Source of the DNA: Owenia fusiformis | Taxonomy: Eukaryota > Annelida > Polychaeta > Sabellida > Oweniidae | DNA: 64,000 nucleotides | Assembly: GCA_903813345.2 (NCBI GenBank) | Contig: CAIIXF020000006.1 | Span: 18,356,348-18,420,347, forward strand | Direction of reading: 5' to 3' | Shown: in pieces, positions 10,677 through 23,606 of the stretch | Layout of the letters: every line of letters begins with the position of its first letter | Position numbering within the stretch: position 1 is the first letter of the stretch | Translations under genes and position numbers: made by a program | Notes under the pieces: model-generated | What the model was told of the DNA's origin: nothing | The model's database searches: none | What the model saw: the letters and a program-made list of their open reading frames with translations, nothing else

Positions 10677-11151
10677 ATTTAGTTTTCTCTATATTGAGTG
10701 AAAGCTTGTTATTTTTGAACCAATTGATTATACTTTTTATTTCAGTATTTGCCCTCAAGTAAAGATTGTCTAAGTTGTCATCTTCTAGGGAAATATTTGT
10801 GTCATCTGCAAAAATTACTAATTTTATCATATTGGAAACATTAAATATATCATTTATATACAAAGTGAAAAGGACTGGTCCTAAAACAGACCCTTGAGGG
10901 ACGCCACAGTGTAAAAAATGTTCGTCATCGGAATATGAGCCTGATATGAAAGTTTTCAATGGTCGATTCTTTAAGTAACTTTTAAACCAATTTAACACTG
11001 CTCCACGAAAGCCTAAAAGTTCAAGTTTATTTAATAATATCTTATGATCAATCGTATCGAAAGCTTTTGAGAGGTCCAAATACAATCCTAAAATATGTTT
11101 ATTATTATCCATTGAAAACCGAATTTGTTCCAGAAAAGTTAAGAGAGCCAT
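10677..11151 (-). pseudogene. Non-LTR retrotransposon reverse transcriptase fragment
   Basis: Reading leftwards from an ATG at 11151, about 158 residues show the fingers and palm of a LINE reverse transcriptase: LDLSKAFDTIDH (first catalytic Asp block), GFRGAVLNWFKSYLKNR, GVPQGSVLGPVLFTLYINDI and the active-site FADDT. The order and spacing match Jockey/CR1/L2-type elements. The frame is intact here but enters the gap, and no endonuclease domain is seen to the right, so the copy is 5'-truncated or split. The enzyme would copy element RNA into DNA at the target site. Confidence 0.88.
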
Positions 11152-11229
11152 GTATCAGAAAACATTGGAAAATGAAATAACTCATGAGAAAGGTAAGCGA
11201 TTTGCGTCAAAATAAGATAAGAAAGGGTG

Positions 11230-11400
11230 ATTTTTAGCGAATTAAAATTTTTTCAAAAACATCGATGTTTTGTAAAAGAGAACCCCCGATAAGGAGAGCT
11301 TTTTAGAAGGACATTGCTTTTTTATTCTGGAAGTGATCATCATGGAAATTTGACACCTTTTTAGAAATGAGGTGAATTTTGACATCCTGAAATATTATAT
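11230..11400 (-). repeat. Dispersed repeat, inverted relative to 36860-37020
   Basis: The phrases CCCCCGATAAGGAGAGCTTTT and TTAGAAATGAGGTG here recur as reverse complements near 36870-36990. It is an ancient interspersed element with no coding capacity visible. Confidence 0.65.
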
Positions 11401-12074
11401 TTGGATGATTAAAACTTCCGTTTCTAGAACGTTTTTTGTAAAACGATGAAATTCAATGTTCTATTTTGACCGTTACTTTCGATAAAGTGCAATACGTTTC
11501 CTTCAACTGTACATGCGAAATAAAATATGTCTAAGAAGGATTGTGATGCAAAGTCTTAGTTTCGTAAAGGAATTGAGGGGCGCGGTACCAGAAGTATGCT
11601 TAAAGAATTTTCTAAGAAGTTGTTCCACTATGGTCGTCATTCTCATTAGAAGAGTCTCGGAATTTTATACAAGTCATAGATAGAGGGCGTTTCACAGATC
11701 AAATAAGTTCATCTTTGGATAAAACTTGGTCATTTTTGAAAATCATTCAAATGCCCAAAATTAGATGTCTCTCCTGGACAATCAGTAATGTCACAGTAAA
11801 AGATTATCCTGTGCTATTTTGGTTTCAGGTACATAACAGCTGGATATAGAACTGATGTCTTAGAGGAGTGGGACACATATATCTCCCGCTGTATATTCCC
11901 CGGAAATGTTTTTTGTTCAGTGTTGAAATAGTAAAGACTGTCCGAATATCTTGCTATAGAATGAATGCAGCAGACGTAGAATATTTCATTGCCAAATGTT
12001 TATGAATTTTTCGAAAATAATGAAAATGAGAACACTGAAATCTTCACTTATGAAACCGAATGCTCGTTTTTGAA
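11401..12074. other. Non-coding stretch
   Basis: No gene or repeat recognised. Confidence 0.4.
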
Positions 12075-12139
12075 TATGGGGTATACCCCTAGGGAAATAT
12101 GATATCCTTTATCATATTTCCCGAGGGATATACCCCATA
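12075..12139. repeat. Near-perfect 30-bp hairpin with 5-nt loop
   Basis: TATGGGGTATACCCCTAGGG and the rest of the left arm pair with the right arm ending ATATACCCCATA, with two mismatches and a TCCTT loop. It could be a small foldback element or a hairpin RNA; nothing else supports a gene. Confidence 0.7.
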
Positions 12140-12194
12140 TACAAAACCTCCAGTGACATAACCCTTATGCATTGTGGTTAAAAAATAAATAATG

Positions 12195-12285
12195 AGAGTC
12201 AGCGTCGGGATTTGAACACGAACCTTTCAGAAAATTAAAGGGAAGACAAATTCCAACGCGCTATTATATGCGCCAAACGATCATT
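12195..12285 (-). repeat. tRNA-like sequence (tRNA pseudogene or SINE head)
   Basis: On the minus strand a GCGC...GCGC D-arm-like stem is followed about 30 bases later by GGTTCGTGTTCAAATCCC, which resembles a B box and T arm. The acceptor ends do not pair well, so this is not a functional tRNA. A tRNA-derived SINE head or tRNA relic is the best reading. Confidence 0.4.
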
Positions 12286-12807
12286 GTATTATGATTTATG
12301 TCTTTAACTATTCACGTTTGAATTAGGTACACGATTGAAAAGCGTATGAAGTCTACATTTTTCAAATCAAAGAATTCGAGCGTTCCTACTTTAACCTCAA
12401 GACTGTTGGCATCAGGCTTCTTATCTTAGCAATTCAACCAGTTGTTAGAGTAGATAGTCCAGGGTGTAAAGCAAAACTAGAGCGTTCTCAAATCTAGTAG
12501 AAACATATAGTTATTCAATACATACAAACATCGATTGGAAGTTGTATCTTTCTTCTTTGAAAAAGTATATTTCAAGATAAATTAATTATTTATTTTGATA
12601 TATTTATTTATAAAATTAACGTTGGCACATGTTTTATTATCCAATGCGTCGACATGCATTGTATAAAATATGAATGAAATAAAAAAAATCATAAATAATT
12701 TCTTGAAAACAACGTTACATACAAATAATCATAATCATGATTTTCGGGGCTGGTACAATTTGGTTAAAAAGCGTTTCAAATAATATAAAATAGTCTTGCC
12801 CCATTAT

Positions 12808-13277
12808 CACTCGGGATCAGCTCGATTACGCTGATGACCGTTTCGGTAACATAATGTCGGAACCTCGAAGGAACGATTTTTATTTTTTCCTTATTCCACG
12901 CGTTGTTGGCAAAATTCCCATGATATTTTTATAAAAAACGTGCGTCAGTATCATATGTTTAAAAAATGTACATGTTTGCGAACAGATAGTTAGTTCAGAG
13001 GACAACAGAACCATGATTCAATACCTCATTTAAGTTACTTAAACGGGATGGGTTAGATATGCAGATCCGTTTACGTAACTTAAGTGGTGTTTTAAATCGA
13101 CGATTCTGTAGTCTTCTGAACTAATTGTTCGCAAAGGTGTACATTTTCTTAAAGACACACATTTTTTATAAAAATATCATGGGAATTTTGCCTACAACGC
13201 CTGGAATAGGAAAAAAGAAAACTCGACCTTCGAGCCTGCGATATTTTGTTGCAAGCGTAATCGAGCGGATCACCAGT
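12808..13277. mobile_element. Long-inverted-repeat MITE (CACTGGTGATCC family), decayed copy
   Basis: The element is palindromic over about 470 bp. Its arms share CTCGATTACGCTG, ATGTCGGAAC, TTTGCGAACA and GACAACAGAA phrases with the much better copy at 30283-30818. The right end reads GGATCACCAGT. The open frame at 13125-13307 is produced by this repeat. Confidence 0.75.
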
Positions 13278-14564
13278 TATATGAAAAAATCTCATCGCGA
13301 GCATTAATGTCAAGTCGTCAGTTAGATTAATAGAAATATAACGTTGAGAACATTAAACGCATCGTTGAGAAATCAAACATATATACTTCAATAATAATTG
13401 ACGATTTATAAATAACATTGCAAACAAATGTAGATTATAACTTACATGATGTATAAAGTCATACAACGATTTCCATAAAACAAAAGAATAGATAAAATAA
13501 CCTATACTTTGGCTTGAGGCGCGTATGATGCTTATCATACATATTGTAGAAAGTGGTATTCGAAGACATCCCTGGGGGGGATCTCACATATGTACACGTG
13601 GTTCTGATAAGACAGACGAATGAGCCAAGTAGCCTCCTTGATAGAAAAGGGTTGATGAAGCAACGGACTCCCAACCAATCGACCATACTTGGACTAATAG
13701 CGAAAAGCTTGACTCCAAGACGAACATTTTGGTTGTGGAACATTTAAATCTAAAATATCTCAAGTGCTCCACTGTTGAATGCATGTTAGCATACATGTAT
13801 ATATAAGAAAAAACTATGAGCTTTGTTTAGAACACTAGGAGCAGACGCTCATATTGTATTAACATTTTTGAATCTTAGATAGCTTTCGCGAATTCAACTA
13901 CCAGCCGCTGTCGGATCAACCTCCTATTGTATGACTCATTTGACATTTCAAATGAGTCGAAACAGTTTGTTACGCCGTCATCTGATAGGTAGCATTTTAC
14001 TGTGACATGCTAGTGCTAGGTAAAATATGGATTCAAAGTGATTCACAATTCTCCTTTAAATATTTGGAAAGAGGGTTAGCATATAATAACTTGATCAGAG
14101 AAGTTAAAAAAGAATATTCATTTTACATATTAAGTCAGAAAAGCCATTTTTCGGTATGTTAGAATTAACCTGTTCATAATGGTGCAGAATTATGGTCCAC
14201 CAAGTAATGGTTGTAACATACGTCGTATTTATTTGTCAGATGCAGTGTAAAGGTAACAGATATGTAATTAGGTCCCTATCAAAACCAAGAGAGGGAGGAC
14301 CCTTAGGGTTATTATAGTACACGATCCTGTACAAGTTCCCTTTAAATACGTGAACTTGATAATAAGGCAGCTTTATGGTAATACTCTTTATCGTATGATC
14401 TGTAGAATGAAGCCTTCTGATTGGTCAGTTTTTGTGCTGTACCAATCTGTATTGTTACTGAGATTGTCAGCATTGATCATCTCCGTCGCAATACAGAAAA
14501 CATTGGTACGGAGGGGACATTCTCAGATGCAATACAGATGATCACACGATAAAAACGTTATAGA
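13278..14564. other. Non-coding stretch with one unassigned frame
   Basis: A plus-strand frame at 13553-13747 reads FEDIPGGDLTYVHVVLIRQT at its start and LDRKGLMKQRTPNQSTILG later. It looks protein-like but matches no family I know; it may be retroelement debris. Nothing else is seen. Confidence 0.3.
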
Positions 14565-14686
14565 ATGATTTGAAGTGCAATACAGGATATATTCTGTCTC
14601 GATATTCTGTATTGGCACTCGACTTCGTCTCGTTCCAATACGGAATTTCTCGAGCAGAATATATCCTGTATTGCACTTCAAATCAT
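14565..14686. repeat. Inverted repeat, about 33-bp arms
   Basis: The arms ATGATTTGAAGTGCAATACA (continuing GGATATATTCTG) and its exact reverse complement close a loop of about 57 bp. It probably belongs to a larger element that starts with the CAATACAG phrases near 14490. Confidence 0.75.
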
Positions 14687-14959
14687 ATGGTAACTTATAG
14701 TATTTGTACGTATTACTAAAAGTTAACACAGTTACAGGTACTTGTAAAGTAGGCTCTCTGATATTAAATAATTTATTGATGATATTTCAGGTTTCATCGA
14801 CGAACATAACTATTTTACAACATACGCATTCCCATTTAATGGTACCAACTACATGATGCTATGTTATTTATGAGTCATGGGATGCACAATGTGAAATGCA
14901 AATTCAGAATTGCATAAATATGTTTCAAAAAGTACAGGGTATTCTGAAGCGTATCGCAT

Positions 14960-15080
14960 CTTTATGTACTGCAATAATGCCTGGGTCACATTTGCACATT
15001 GTATTCAATTTTGAACAAATTACTCAGTCGCCCGGGCGCCGTAGCGAAAATCGGAGCAAATGTGACCAGGGCATAAGTAA
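14960..15080. repeat. Dispersed GCGCCGTAG repeat, copy 1
   Basis: The core TTTTGAACAAATTACTCAG, then GGGCGCCGTAG and GCAAATGTGACCAGGGCATA recurs at 19014-19086 and, inverted, at 34073-34143. In this copy the outer arms (ATGCCTGGGTCACATTTGC and its complement) form a hairpin, so this may be the most complete unit. Confidence 0.75.
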
Positions 15081-15691
15081 ACGATAGTACACTACAATGT
15101 TATATGGGTCAATGTCCTGCAAATTGATGAGCAGAATGGGATTTTCCAGATTCTTTGTGGATTTTCTATTTTCAAGAATATTTTTAAAGTAATTGTACTT
15201 AAATACTTATATAGACCATTTTCTCATAATTTCAGTCATGATCCACTTCAAATGGGAAATAACCCATTTACTGAGGAAATGTAAAGAAAATCTAAATATG
15301 ATCTGTCATATCTGAAAATATATCCTATCGCTAAGATATTGAAACATAGCCTATATAACTGAAATAAGTATACTACTGTAGAAGTGCATTCTGGGAACTA
15401 ATGAATATAAACCGAAGAACAAGGTTTATTTTTTGTTACACAGACTGTTGTGTTCCTCGAATGAGCGGAGCGAATGAGGAGTTCCGACACTTCAAAATGT
15501 TCATGATTTCCCGTTGAATCAAGTGACGTCATAAATGGTTCCGGCATGATTTGCTAGAATCAAGCCACGCCATAAATGGTTTGAGATCAACATCGGCATC
15601 TTTGAGTTGGCTATGGGATATTTTTATGGTTTTTAATTGTTATGATTGTGTTCGAATCAACTGTAATTGAACTTAGAGTGGCATAATAAGA

Positions 15692-15835
15692 TTATATAAT
15701 GGTTCATTCTGTATATCGTGCATTTTATACTCTCGTGAGAATATAATATATTCACTCGTTCGCTACGCTCACTTCTGAATATATCATATACTCACTCGAA
15801 TATAAACACGATATACAGAAAGACCCATTATATAA
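15692..15835. repeat. Inverted repeat, about 29-bp arms
   Basis: TTATATAATGG plus TCTGTATATCGTG at the left pairs with CACGATATACAGA and CCATTATATAA at the right. The interior has the smaller inverted words ATATATTCACTCG and CACTTCTGAATATAT. It is a small foldback element. Confidence 0.7.
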
Positions 15836-17639
15836 CCTCATAATATACAATATGGACACACCTTTTTTAAAACTCGTAATTGAACGTGTACAACAATGGT
15901 CCTCTGTGGATAATTTGTACTGTTTATTTGGCCAACTGAGTATAACGGTTTATGGGAAATGATTTTCATAAGGTCCCTTAAAAAGTTTATTCAGAGAGAG
16001 GCAGTAATTACTAATCACGTAGGCCGAAATGTTTCACGTAAAGGTTCTCAAAACGTGTAACTAAACTTCTGTAATATCCTCGAGAATCGTAAAGATAGCC
16101 ATGAGGTTTTATTTTATTTTTATCATTGGCTAGGCAAAGGTTGACTTTTTGACCCGGCTTTGAACTGCAACACGCATTAGTGAATACGTGTCTTTATATA
16201 ATTCATTACATAATAAAACTTAGAGTAATCCCCAGAGTGAATAATGAATGTGAAAGCGTAGGTACAGGTTCACGGTGTTATAGCATGGCGGTTACGCCAC
16301 CTCTGAAAACGATGTTGGACAGCTACGTTCACTGATTTATCCAATAAAATGGCCGCGATGGAAGAGAAAAGTAAGGTTGGTGCATTATTTTCTACTACTG
16401 TGTATCAATGAAAGGAAGAACGATTTATGTAAGCATCGCATTCGGTGATACATTCTGTAATGTATATTTTGAATGTAGTCTTTGCAAATTCATGCCCGGG
16501 GATAACATGAAATAAGAGAAAAACTGTCGAGTTTGAAATTCAAAACTACACAAAATTTTAGTAATTTGTTTATTTTTGTTGTTAGGGCATGGTCTACACT
16601 GCCTAAAAACCCTGTGGTATATATGTTGATGTACGGTTACGCGAACCTGATTCAAATATGAAACCCCGATTCATTGTTGTTAATTTTGTCATCTTGATCC
16701 TAAATCTTCTTTTGCCTCTTCATTGCTATCTTTTACACTTTCATCGGTTTCATAAATAAAGCAAGCAACAGTTTTTTCCTTGCCATATAGAGGCTGAAAC
16801 AAGAGCGTCTCTTGCGAGTCCTGAGAACAAATATTGAAAATTCAATATTCTATTTCTTACCCATTATAACAATAACATGGATAGAGGCTATCAGATCTAG
16901 CAACCTTGACTTGACAGATGTGCATGCACGTTACCGTCCGCTAAATATCTTATGTACAACTAATACAATACGTTACCGTCGAATTCGATAGAAGTCATAC
17001 GTAGTCGTCTAACGACATTGCGTTTGAAACCTTATTATTTACGTTATACACCACGTTCCCGTTCTGGATTTGTCATTTTATGCCTTGTTTATACACAGTT
17101 TACCTACAGTTAATATTGAGGCACATGTACTGAGAAAACACGAGAATGGACCAAAAATTATAAACTTGGATATCTCAGTCGGTAGGTTTACAGCTTATAT
17201 TCTGTTCCTTGTAGACCACCTGGCAGATTTGACCCAGTCTTTATAACCATCCATATATACGTCACCGAATGGAACTAGTTTAAAAGGAAATCTTATCTGT
17301 GAATATTGCCTACAGGCGAGAAAGAGTACATGCTGCCTTTCCAATCCGCCATTTTTTGTTATCGTTACCGCAAAATTTTGCAAATCGCCTTGACGTAACC
17401 GTCATGCTATAACACCGTGAGGTAGAGGTATTCAACGCTTTTGCAAGGATCATTTGTACCGTTGGGTTTGGTGAATATACACTGACAGAAACTAGAATGC
17501 AGTGCGCCAGGTGTGATTGTTCGTTGAAGAAAGTGGCAAGAAACAAAGTCATTGCTTTGAGATTTGACCTTCGATGACTTTCTCAAGATAAAAAAGTCAA
17601 AAAGGTATTTTTCAACTTGCTTCAAAAATGGGATCTTTC
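15836..17639. other. Non-coding stretch
   Basis: Short minus-strand frames (16425-16655, 17195-17625) overlap each other in different frames and match nothing. No gene recognised. Confidence 0.4.
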
Positions 17640-17689
17640 AAAATCTTCTACAAGTTCTCAGAAGTTCGAATCTGAATTTACAGTCTGTT

Positions 17690-18800
17690 AAACTGCTTCA
17701 AATACAATAGTCCATGGTATGACTTCCGAATATGAGGGATCCGTGGCACACTATAGCGCAGCAACATTTGAAGCAATATTTATGAAGATGTATATGTCTT
17801 AATTCTTATGAAATAACATTTGCTGAAAAAACTTCCGGCTTTCGGGTCGAAAAATGTCTCATAACAAACGTACAGTTGGGGACATAAATAAATGACAGGT
17901 GGATTTGCTGAAGTGAGGATTTCCCATGTTAAAAATAAGAGAATTTACAAGAGGCCATAAATCAGTGGATGAGATTATACAAAATGTAAAATATACAAAT
18001 TTTAAGGGATATGTATCTAGACAATATTGGAAATTATGGGCTTTCAGACCACCATAATTAGGAAATGGTGATCGAAAATCGACCTGTCATTTATTTTTGT
18101 CCCCAACTGTAAAAAAATTGATTCTAACTTTTATACATCTTATAAGACACAGACCGTTATTCTAAGCATACGAACAAAAATAGACTATCACAATGTTAAA
18201 ATATACTATAATTTTACTCTAATTGTCGGTGCTTAATAATTGTTAATTACGCAAGTGTGTTTTTCAGATTCTGTTTGATTTTTCAAATATGAGCCAAGCC
18301 AATTCAACAAAATTGTGTTTATCTCAAAACGTATTGAGACCCATTTTGGGAAAAACTAGCATAATTTAAGCATTTGTCATTCTAATATAAAAGTGATTCA
18401 TTTGTAGCATTTATCTTTTTAATACCTGAGTAACAATACAAAACGTCGATACACTGATTACATAATTTTTGGGCATTGATAATAACCTCAAACTCATGGC
18501 CTAGAAACCTAAAATCATATATTTAAAATCATTTTGTATTATTTTCCGTTGCATTGTGTACTCCAAATTGTGAAAATTGTAATTTTCTTTTTCAGTAATT
18601 TTTGACCTCTGTTAATGGCAGGCATAATTCAGCCTAAAAGCCGGAAGTATATTAAACGGTTATAATAACAATTATTCGGGAACATATGTAGGTATGTCAA
18701 TGTTAGGTCAAATATCGCTGCGCTATAGTGTGCTACCAGCTCCTTTATTAGACGTCCTAGAGATTTCATACCATAGACTACAAGCGGTTTAACCTGAGAA
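17690..18800. repeat. Long inverted repeat interrupted by a TA-flanked MITE
   Basis: The left arm holds CCATGGTATGA, GGCACACTATAGCGCAGCA and CTTCCGGCTTT. The right arm holds these inverted and in mirror order: AAAGCCGGAAG, CTGCGCTATAGTGTGC and TCATACCATAG. Arms are about 170 bp and diverged. The MITE at 17873-18109 lies inside. Confidence 0.65.
17873..18109. mobile_element. TA-flanked MITE, CAGTTGGGGAC ends
   Basis: The 237-bp element has inverted ends CAGTTGGGGAC...GTCCCCAACTG, continuing as ATAAATGACAGGT inverted. It is bounded by TA on each side (17871-17872, 18110-18111), the signature of Tc1/mariner insertion. No coding capacity. Confidence 0.85.
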
Positions 18801-19013
18801 ATAACAAATCTAGAGGTGCATACCAATGACATTTCGTCCAATTATTTCCACATTGTTACAATTGCATTTTCGCTGATATTAAGAAATCAGAGGTTGAAGT
18901 TTAGGTCTTCATAACTTTTGAGTAGTAATTTTTAAAAACTCATTTTTTCGTACAGGTAATCATGTGAATATGAACGCCTTACAGAGCAAAAATCACTAAT
19001 TAACAATAAATAA

Positions 19014-19086
19014 TTTTGAACAAAATACTCAATCGGCCGGGCGCCGTAGAGAAAATCAGAGCAAATGTGACCAGGGCATAAGTAAA
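19014..19086 (+). repeat. Dispersed GCGCCGTAG repeat, copy 2
   Basis: Matches the core at 15009-15080 closely. It directly abuts the start of the 89-bp satellite. Confidence 0.75.
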
Positions 19087-19099
19087 AATATATATGATT

Positions 19100-20875
19100 G
19101 ATGATGCTGACTTGGCATGAAAAGCATTTGCAAAGATAAAAACAGAATCATAACATGAGAGTGGAGATATTTTATTAGCATGGACAAGGAGTGAAAATTA
19201 ACATCTATAGAAACCTATTACTTCAAAAAGACCATGACATGAAGGTGGAATAAGCATTTGAAGAAAATGAGGAATAAATTAAATGTATCATTATGATTTG
19301 TTGAATTAGCATTTGTAGAAAGTAAAGATTTAGCAATTTGGCATGAAGGGGAAACAAGCAAATATATATCATCAAATATACAGGAAATAAACATTAAAAT
19401 AAGCAGTAAAAGGGTATTAGCATTTGTAAAAAATAAGTAATAAACGAAATATGCTATGAAATAAAGTTGACATGAGCTTTTTTAGAAGTAAAAAGTAAAT
19501 CAAAAATATGTAAATCATGCTTTCCATATAGATGTTATTCGCATTTGTAAAAGGAAATGAATGAAAAATGCCATGACACGACGCTTAAGGAGGGTCAACA
19601 TTTGTTGAAAATCAGACATGAACAAAGTATACCAATGCATTTGTAAAAACTGGGGTATGAAAAAATAAGCAAAAAAATGAAGAAGGAATTGGCTTTTTTA
19701 TAAAATGAAATTAACAAAATATATCCTCCATAACATTTGAGAGGAATTAGCATTTTTAGAAAATAAGGAATGAAAAATACCATTTATAAGATGAAGGAAT
19801 AAACAAAATATATCATGTATAACATTTGAGTGTAATTGGCACTTGTAGAAAATAAGGATTGAAAAATACGATTTATAAAATGAAGGAATTAACGAAATAA
19901 ATCATGTACAACATTTGAGTGGAATTAGCATTTGTAGAAAATAAGGAATGAAAAATACCTTTTATAAAATGGAGGCCGGAATAAACAAAACATACCATGT
20001 ATAACATTTGAGTGGAATTAGCATTTGTAGAAAATAAGGAATCAAAATTATCATTTATGAAATGGAGGAATAAACAAAATATATATTGTATATCATTTGA
20101 ATGGAATAAGCGTTTGTCGAAACACAGGAATTAAAAATACCATTTACAAAATAAAGGAATAAACAAAATACATCATGTATAACATGTGAGTGGAATTAGC
20201 ATTTGTAAAAAAGGAATGAAAAATACCATATATAAAATGAAGGAATAACAAAATACATCATGTAAAACATTTGAGTGGAATTAGCATTTGTAGAAAAAAG
20301 GAATAAAAATACCATTTATAAAATGAAGGAACAAACAAAATATATAATGTACAACATTTGAGTGGAATTAGCATTTGTAGAAAATAAGGAATGAAAATAC
20401 CATTTATAAAATGAAGGAATAAACAAAACATATCATGTATAACATTTAAGTGGGATTAGCTTTTGTAGAAATAAGGAATTAAAAATACCATTCATAAAAT
20501 GAAGAAATAAACAAAATATATCATGTATAACATTTGAGTGGAATAAGCATTTTTATAAAATAAGGAATGAAAAATACCATTCATAAAATGAAGAAATAAA
20601 CAAAATATATCATGTATAACATTTGAGTGGAATTAGCACTTATAGAAAATAAGGAATGAAAATACCATTTATAAAATGAAGGAATAAACAAAATATAACA
20701 TGTACAACATTTGAGTGAAATTAGCATTTGTAGAAAATAAGGATCAAAAAATCCCATTCATTGAATGAAGGAATAAACAAAATATATCACGTATAACATT
20801 TAAGTGGAATTAGTATTCGTAGAAAATAATGATTAAAAAATAATGTAGAATACCAAATTACTGGGATTAGCATAA
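19100..20875. repeat. 89-bp satellite, left block (about 20 units)
   Basis: The unit contains AACATTTGAGTGGAATTAGC, TTTGTAGAAAATAAGGAATG and TACCATTTATAAAATGAAGG. Successive AATGAAGG words are about 89 bases apart. Early units (19100-19700) are degenerate and later ones are tighter. Confidence 0.9.
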
Positions 20876-21338
20876 GTAGAATATAAGGGTTGTTAAAAGT
20901 AGTATGTGAAGTGTATATATGAAAACTGTTGGATCTACTGTAAAAAAGTTTGCCCGAAAGTAAGTATGAATTTTATGACATGTTAAATATCTAGTTTGAT
21001 CCTGTCAATTTGATCCAAAATATCTTCATGTGATTGGAACTTGTATGTTTCGTGTGTCCTACATGGAAGAAAGATCAGTATTTAAATTCATATATTAATC
21101 AGTATGCTCAGAATTAAGATAATGTGATTATAAGTTTTGATTGTGCATCACAATTTGCAGTACAAGTTCAATGTCTTGAGATACATTTTGTTATACTGAT
21201 ATGCAATTTCTAAAAAGATAATAGGAAATCCTTTCAAGGATAATATACTGGTAACATCAATGGTGTCAGAGTCTTCTATTGTATGTTAATAAAATAAGGA
21301 GAGCGAATTAAATCATGTATTATTGACAATTTTGACAG

Positions 21339-21467
21339 ATCAACACTGGTGTCATCACTGATAGTGATAGTGATGGGGATAGCGATGACAATACGCTGCC
21401 ACCAATAGACATGGACGCCCTCGGTGAATCCAGCAGTAGTGGCAGTAACCAAGACGACTCGTTCGAG
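21339..21467 (+). pseudogene. Acidic first exon of a transposase-type gene
   Basis: Between a TTTTGACAG acceptor and a GAG/GTGTGT donor, 43 open codons give an acidic, Ser/Asp-rich segment starting INTGVITDSDSDGDSDD and ending SSSSGSNQDDSFE. Composition and splice edges mark it as a real exon even though the flanks are satellite. It ends in phase 0, and the zinc-motif exon at 23607 starts in phase 0, so the two can join. Acidic N termini are common in such transposase-derived proteins. A further small exon near 22410-22436 (before GGTGAGT) is possible. Confidence 0.6.
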
Positions 21468-21489
21468 GTGTGTAGACTTAGCATAAGCA

Positions 21490-22395
21490 TTTAATATGAA
21501 GGAATACACAAAATATTATATCATGTATAACATTTGAGTGGAATTAGCATTTGTAGAAAATAAGAAATGAAAAATACCATTTATAAAATGAAGGAATAGA
21601 CAAAATATATATCATGTACGGTATAACATTTAAGTGGAATTAGCATTTGTAGAAAATAAGGAATGAAAAATACCATTCATAAAATGAAGGAATAAGCAAA
21701 ATATATCATGTATAACATTTGAGTGGAATTAGCATTTGTAGAAAATAAGGAATGAAAAATACCATTTATAAAATGAAGGAATAAACAAAACATATCATGT
21801 ATAACATTTGAGTGGAATTAGCATTTGTAGAAAATAAGGAATGAAAAATACCATTTATAAAATGAAGGAATAAACAAAATATTTCATGTAGAACGATTAA
21901 GTGGAATAAGCACTTGTAGAAAATAAAGAAAGAAAAATACCATTTATAAAATTGGAGAATAAACAAGATATACCATGTATAACATTTGAGTGGAATTAGC
22001 ATTTGTAGAAACTAAGGAATGAAAAATACCATTTATAAAATGAAGGAATAAACAAAACATAATCATGTATAACATTTAAGTGGAATTAGCATTTGTAGGA
22101 GATAAGGAATGTAAAATACCACATAAAATGAAGGAATAAACACATATTTCATGTAGAACAATTGAGTGGAATTAGCACTTGTAGAAAATAAGGAACGGAA
22201 AATACCATTTATAAAATGAAGGAATAAACAAAATATATCATGTAGAACAATTAAGTGGAATTAGCACTTGTATATAATAAGGAATGAAAATACCATTTAT
22301 AAAATGAAGGAATAAACAAAATATATCATGAAGAACAAATAAGTGGAATTAGCACTTGTAGAAAATAAAGAAAAAAAAACATTTATAAAATGTTG
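21490..22395. repeat. 89-bp satellite, right block (about 10 units)
   Basis: Same unit and period as the left block; the array stops near 22395. The two blocks flank the acidic exon. Confidence 0.9.
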
Positions 22396-23284
22396 GAACG
22401 CTAGACCACTTGGTTGAGGAGGAACCACACACGGTGAGTCAAAGTAAACCCAAATCTGTGAGAATACATAATCCCCAAAAGGGGATTAATTAGATCCGAA
22501 TTAGATTAACGATTTGTGATATAATACTTTAATATGACACATTTAACGCCAAGTCCATATTTTCGTATTTTCAACTGAGAAACAGATTGTACATAAATAT
22601 ATTATCTAATGACACAGAACAGAAGATTCCACAATTACAAATATTCTCATTAGATAGGAATCCAATCAATCCATGTGCTTAAGGTCGTATAATAAATATA
22701 AATCGAAATGTGGACCTAATTATTCTATCCAAAAAAAGCGTCAGTCTGATGCATCAATCCATTTATCCAAATCCTTTTATTCGGGAAGTAGTATAAAAAG
22801 AGGACACATGGGTTCATCCAAAAGTGATTGGAATTTCGACATTCAAAACTGCTACATCACAACCTATCCAAGTGATCCGTAGCATCATGTTTTTATATTA
22901 CTACAGAATAACACTGATTAACCTGAACTTACCGCAAAGAAATGGAGATAATGTTTCACAGATAGTTTGGCAGAGACCGCCCTAATTGCAAGAGAAATTC
23001 TTGCACAACAATGGCAATGTTAAGATCTTAACTATAATATTGTATTATTTATTCTTTCTCGGCTATTTTCTGCCACAACCGCGGGAATTCAGTTTTATCA
23101 ATATCTTGCTTTTACACAGTTTATATAATACTCATCATTGTCTCTTCAACCGCAGATAATACAGCTATATTTAGTACGCTGTTTTTATTCAACTTGACTT
23201 TCACACCCAATCGTTTTCAATGTTTATGTTACGATACTGCGAAGCACTATTGGATTATGTTAAAAGTTAAGTTTTGCATTAATT
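22396..23284. other. Non-coding stretch, probable intron
   Basis: No gene recognised, apart from a possible tiny exon ending at a GTGAGT donor near 22436. Confidence 0.35.
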
Positions 23285-23585
23285 TTTTCAAGATACAGAC
23301 TATCGCACAGACACTCGCACATACATTCACACAAATACTCACATAGATAATCACACAGACACTCACATATACACAGAAACGCACATACTCACTCTTACAG
23401 ACACTCATACATACACACACGCACACAGAAACGCACACAGATACTCGCATGGGCACTTCTACTCAGAGACTCACTTAGACACTCGCACAGACACTCACAC
23501 TGACATTCACACAGATACTCACACAGACTCTCACACATACACAGAAACGCAAACAAACACTCTCATATACACAGAAAATAGAAAT
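23285..23585. repeat. Degenerate CACA/ACTCACACAGA microsatellite
   Basis: Words such as CACACAGACACTC and ATACACAGAAACGCAC repeat over 300 bp. It creates the Val/Cys-rich minus-strand frames seen here, which are not genes. Confidence 0.85.
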
Positions 23586-23606
23586 ATTACTCATTATATC
23601 TTCCAG

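Noticed and set aside
10111-10701. Open frames crossing the N gap
   Set aside because: They are produced by unknown bases; only the part right of 10677 on the minus strand has real sequence support.
12195-12285. Functional tRNA gene
   Set aside because: The acceptor arms do not pair and the T stem has a mismatch; a relic or SINE head fits better.
19100-22395. CRISPR-like array
   Set aside because: Whole 89-bp units are repeated without unique spacers, in a eukaryotic intron context; it is a satellite.
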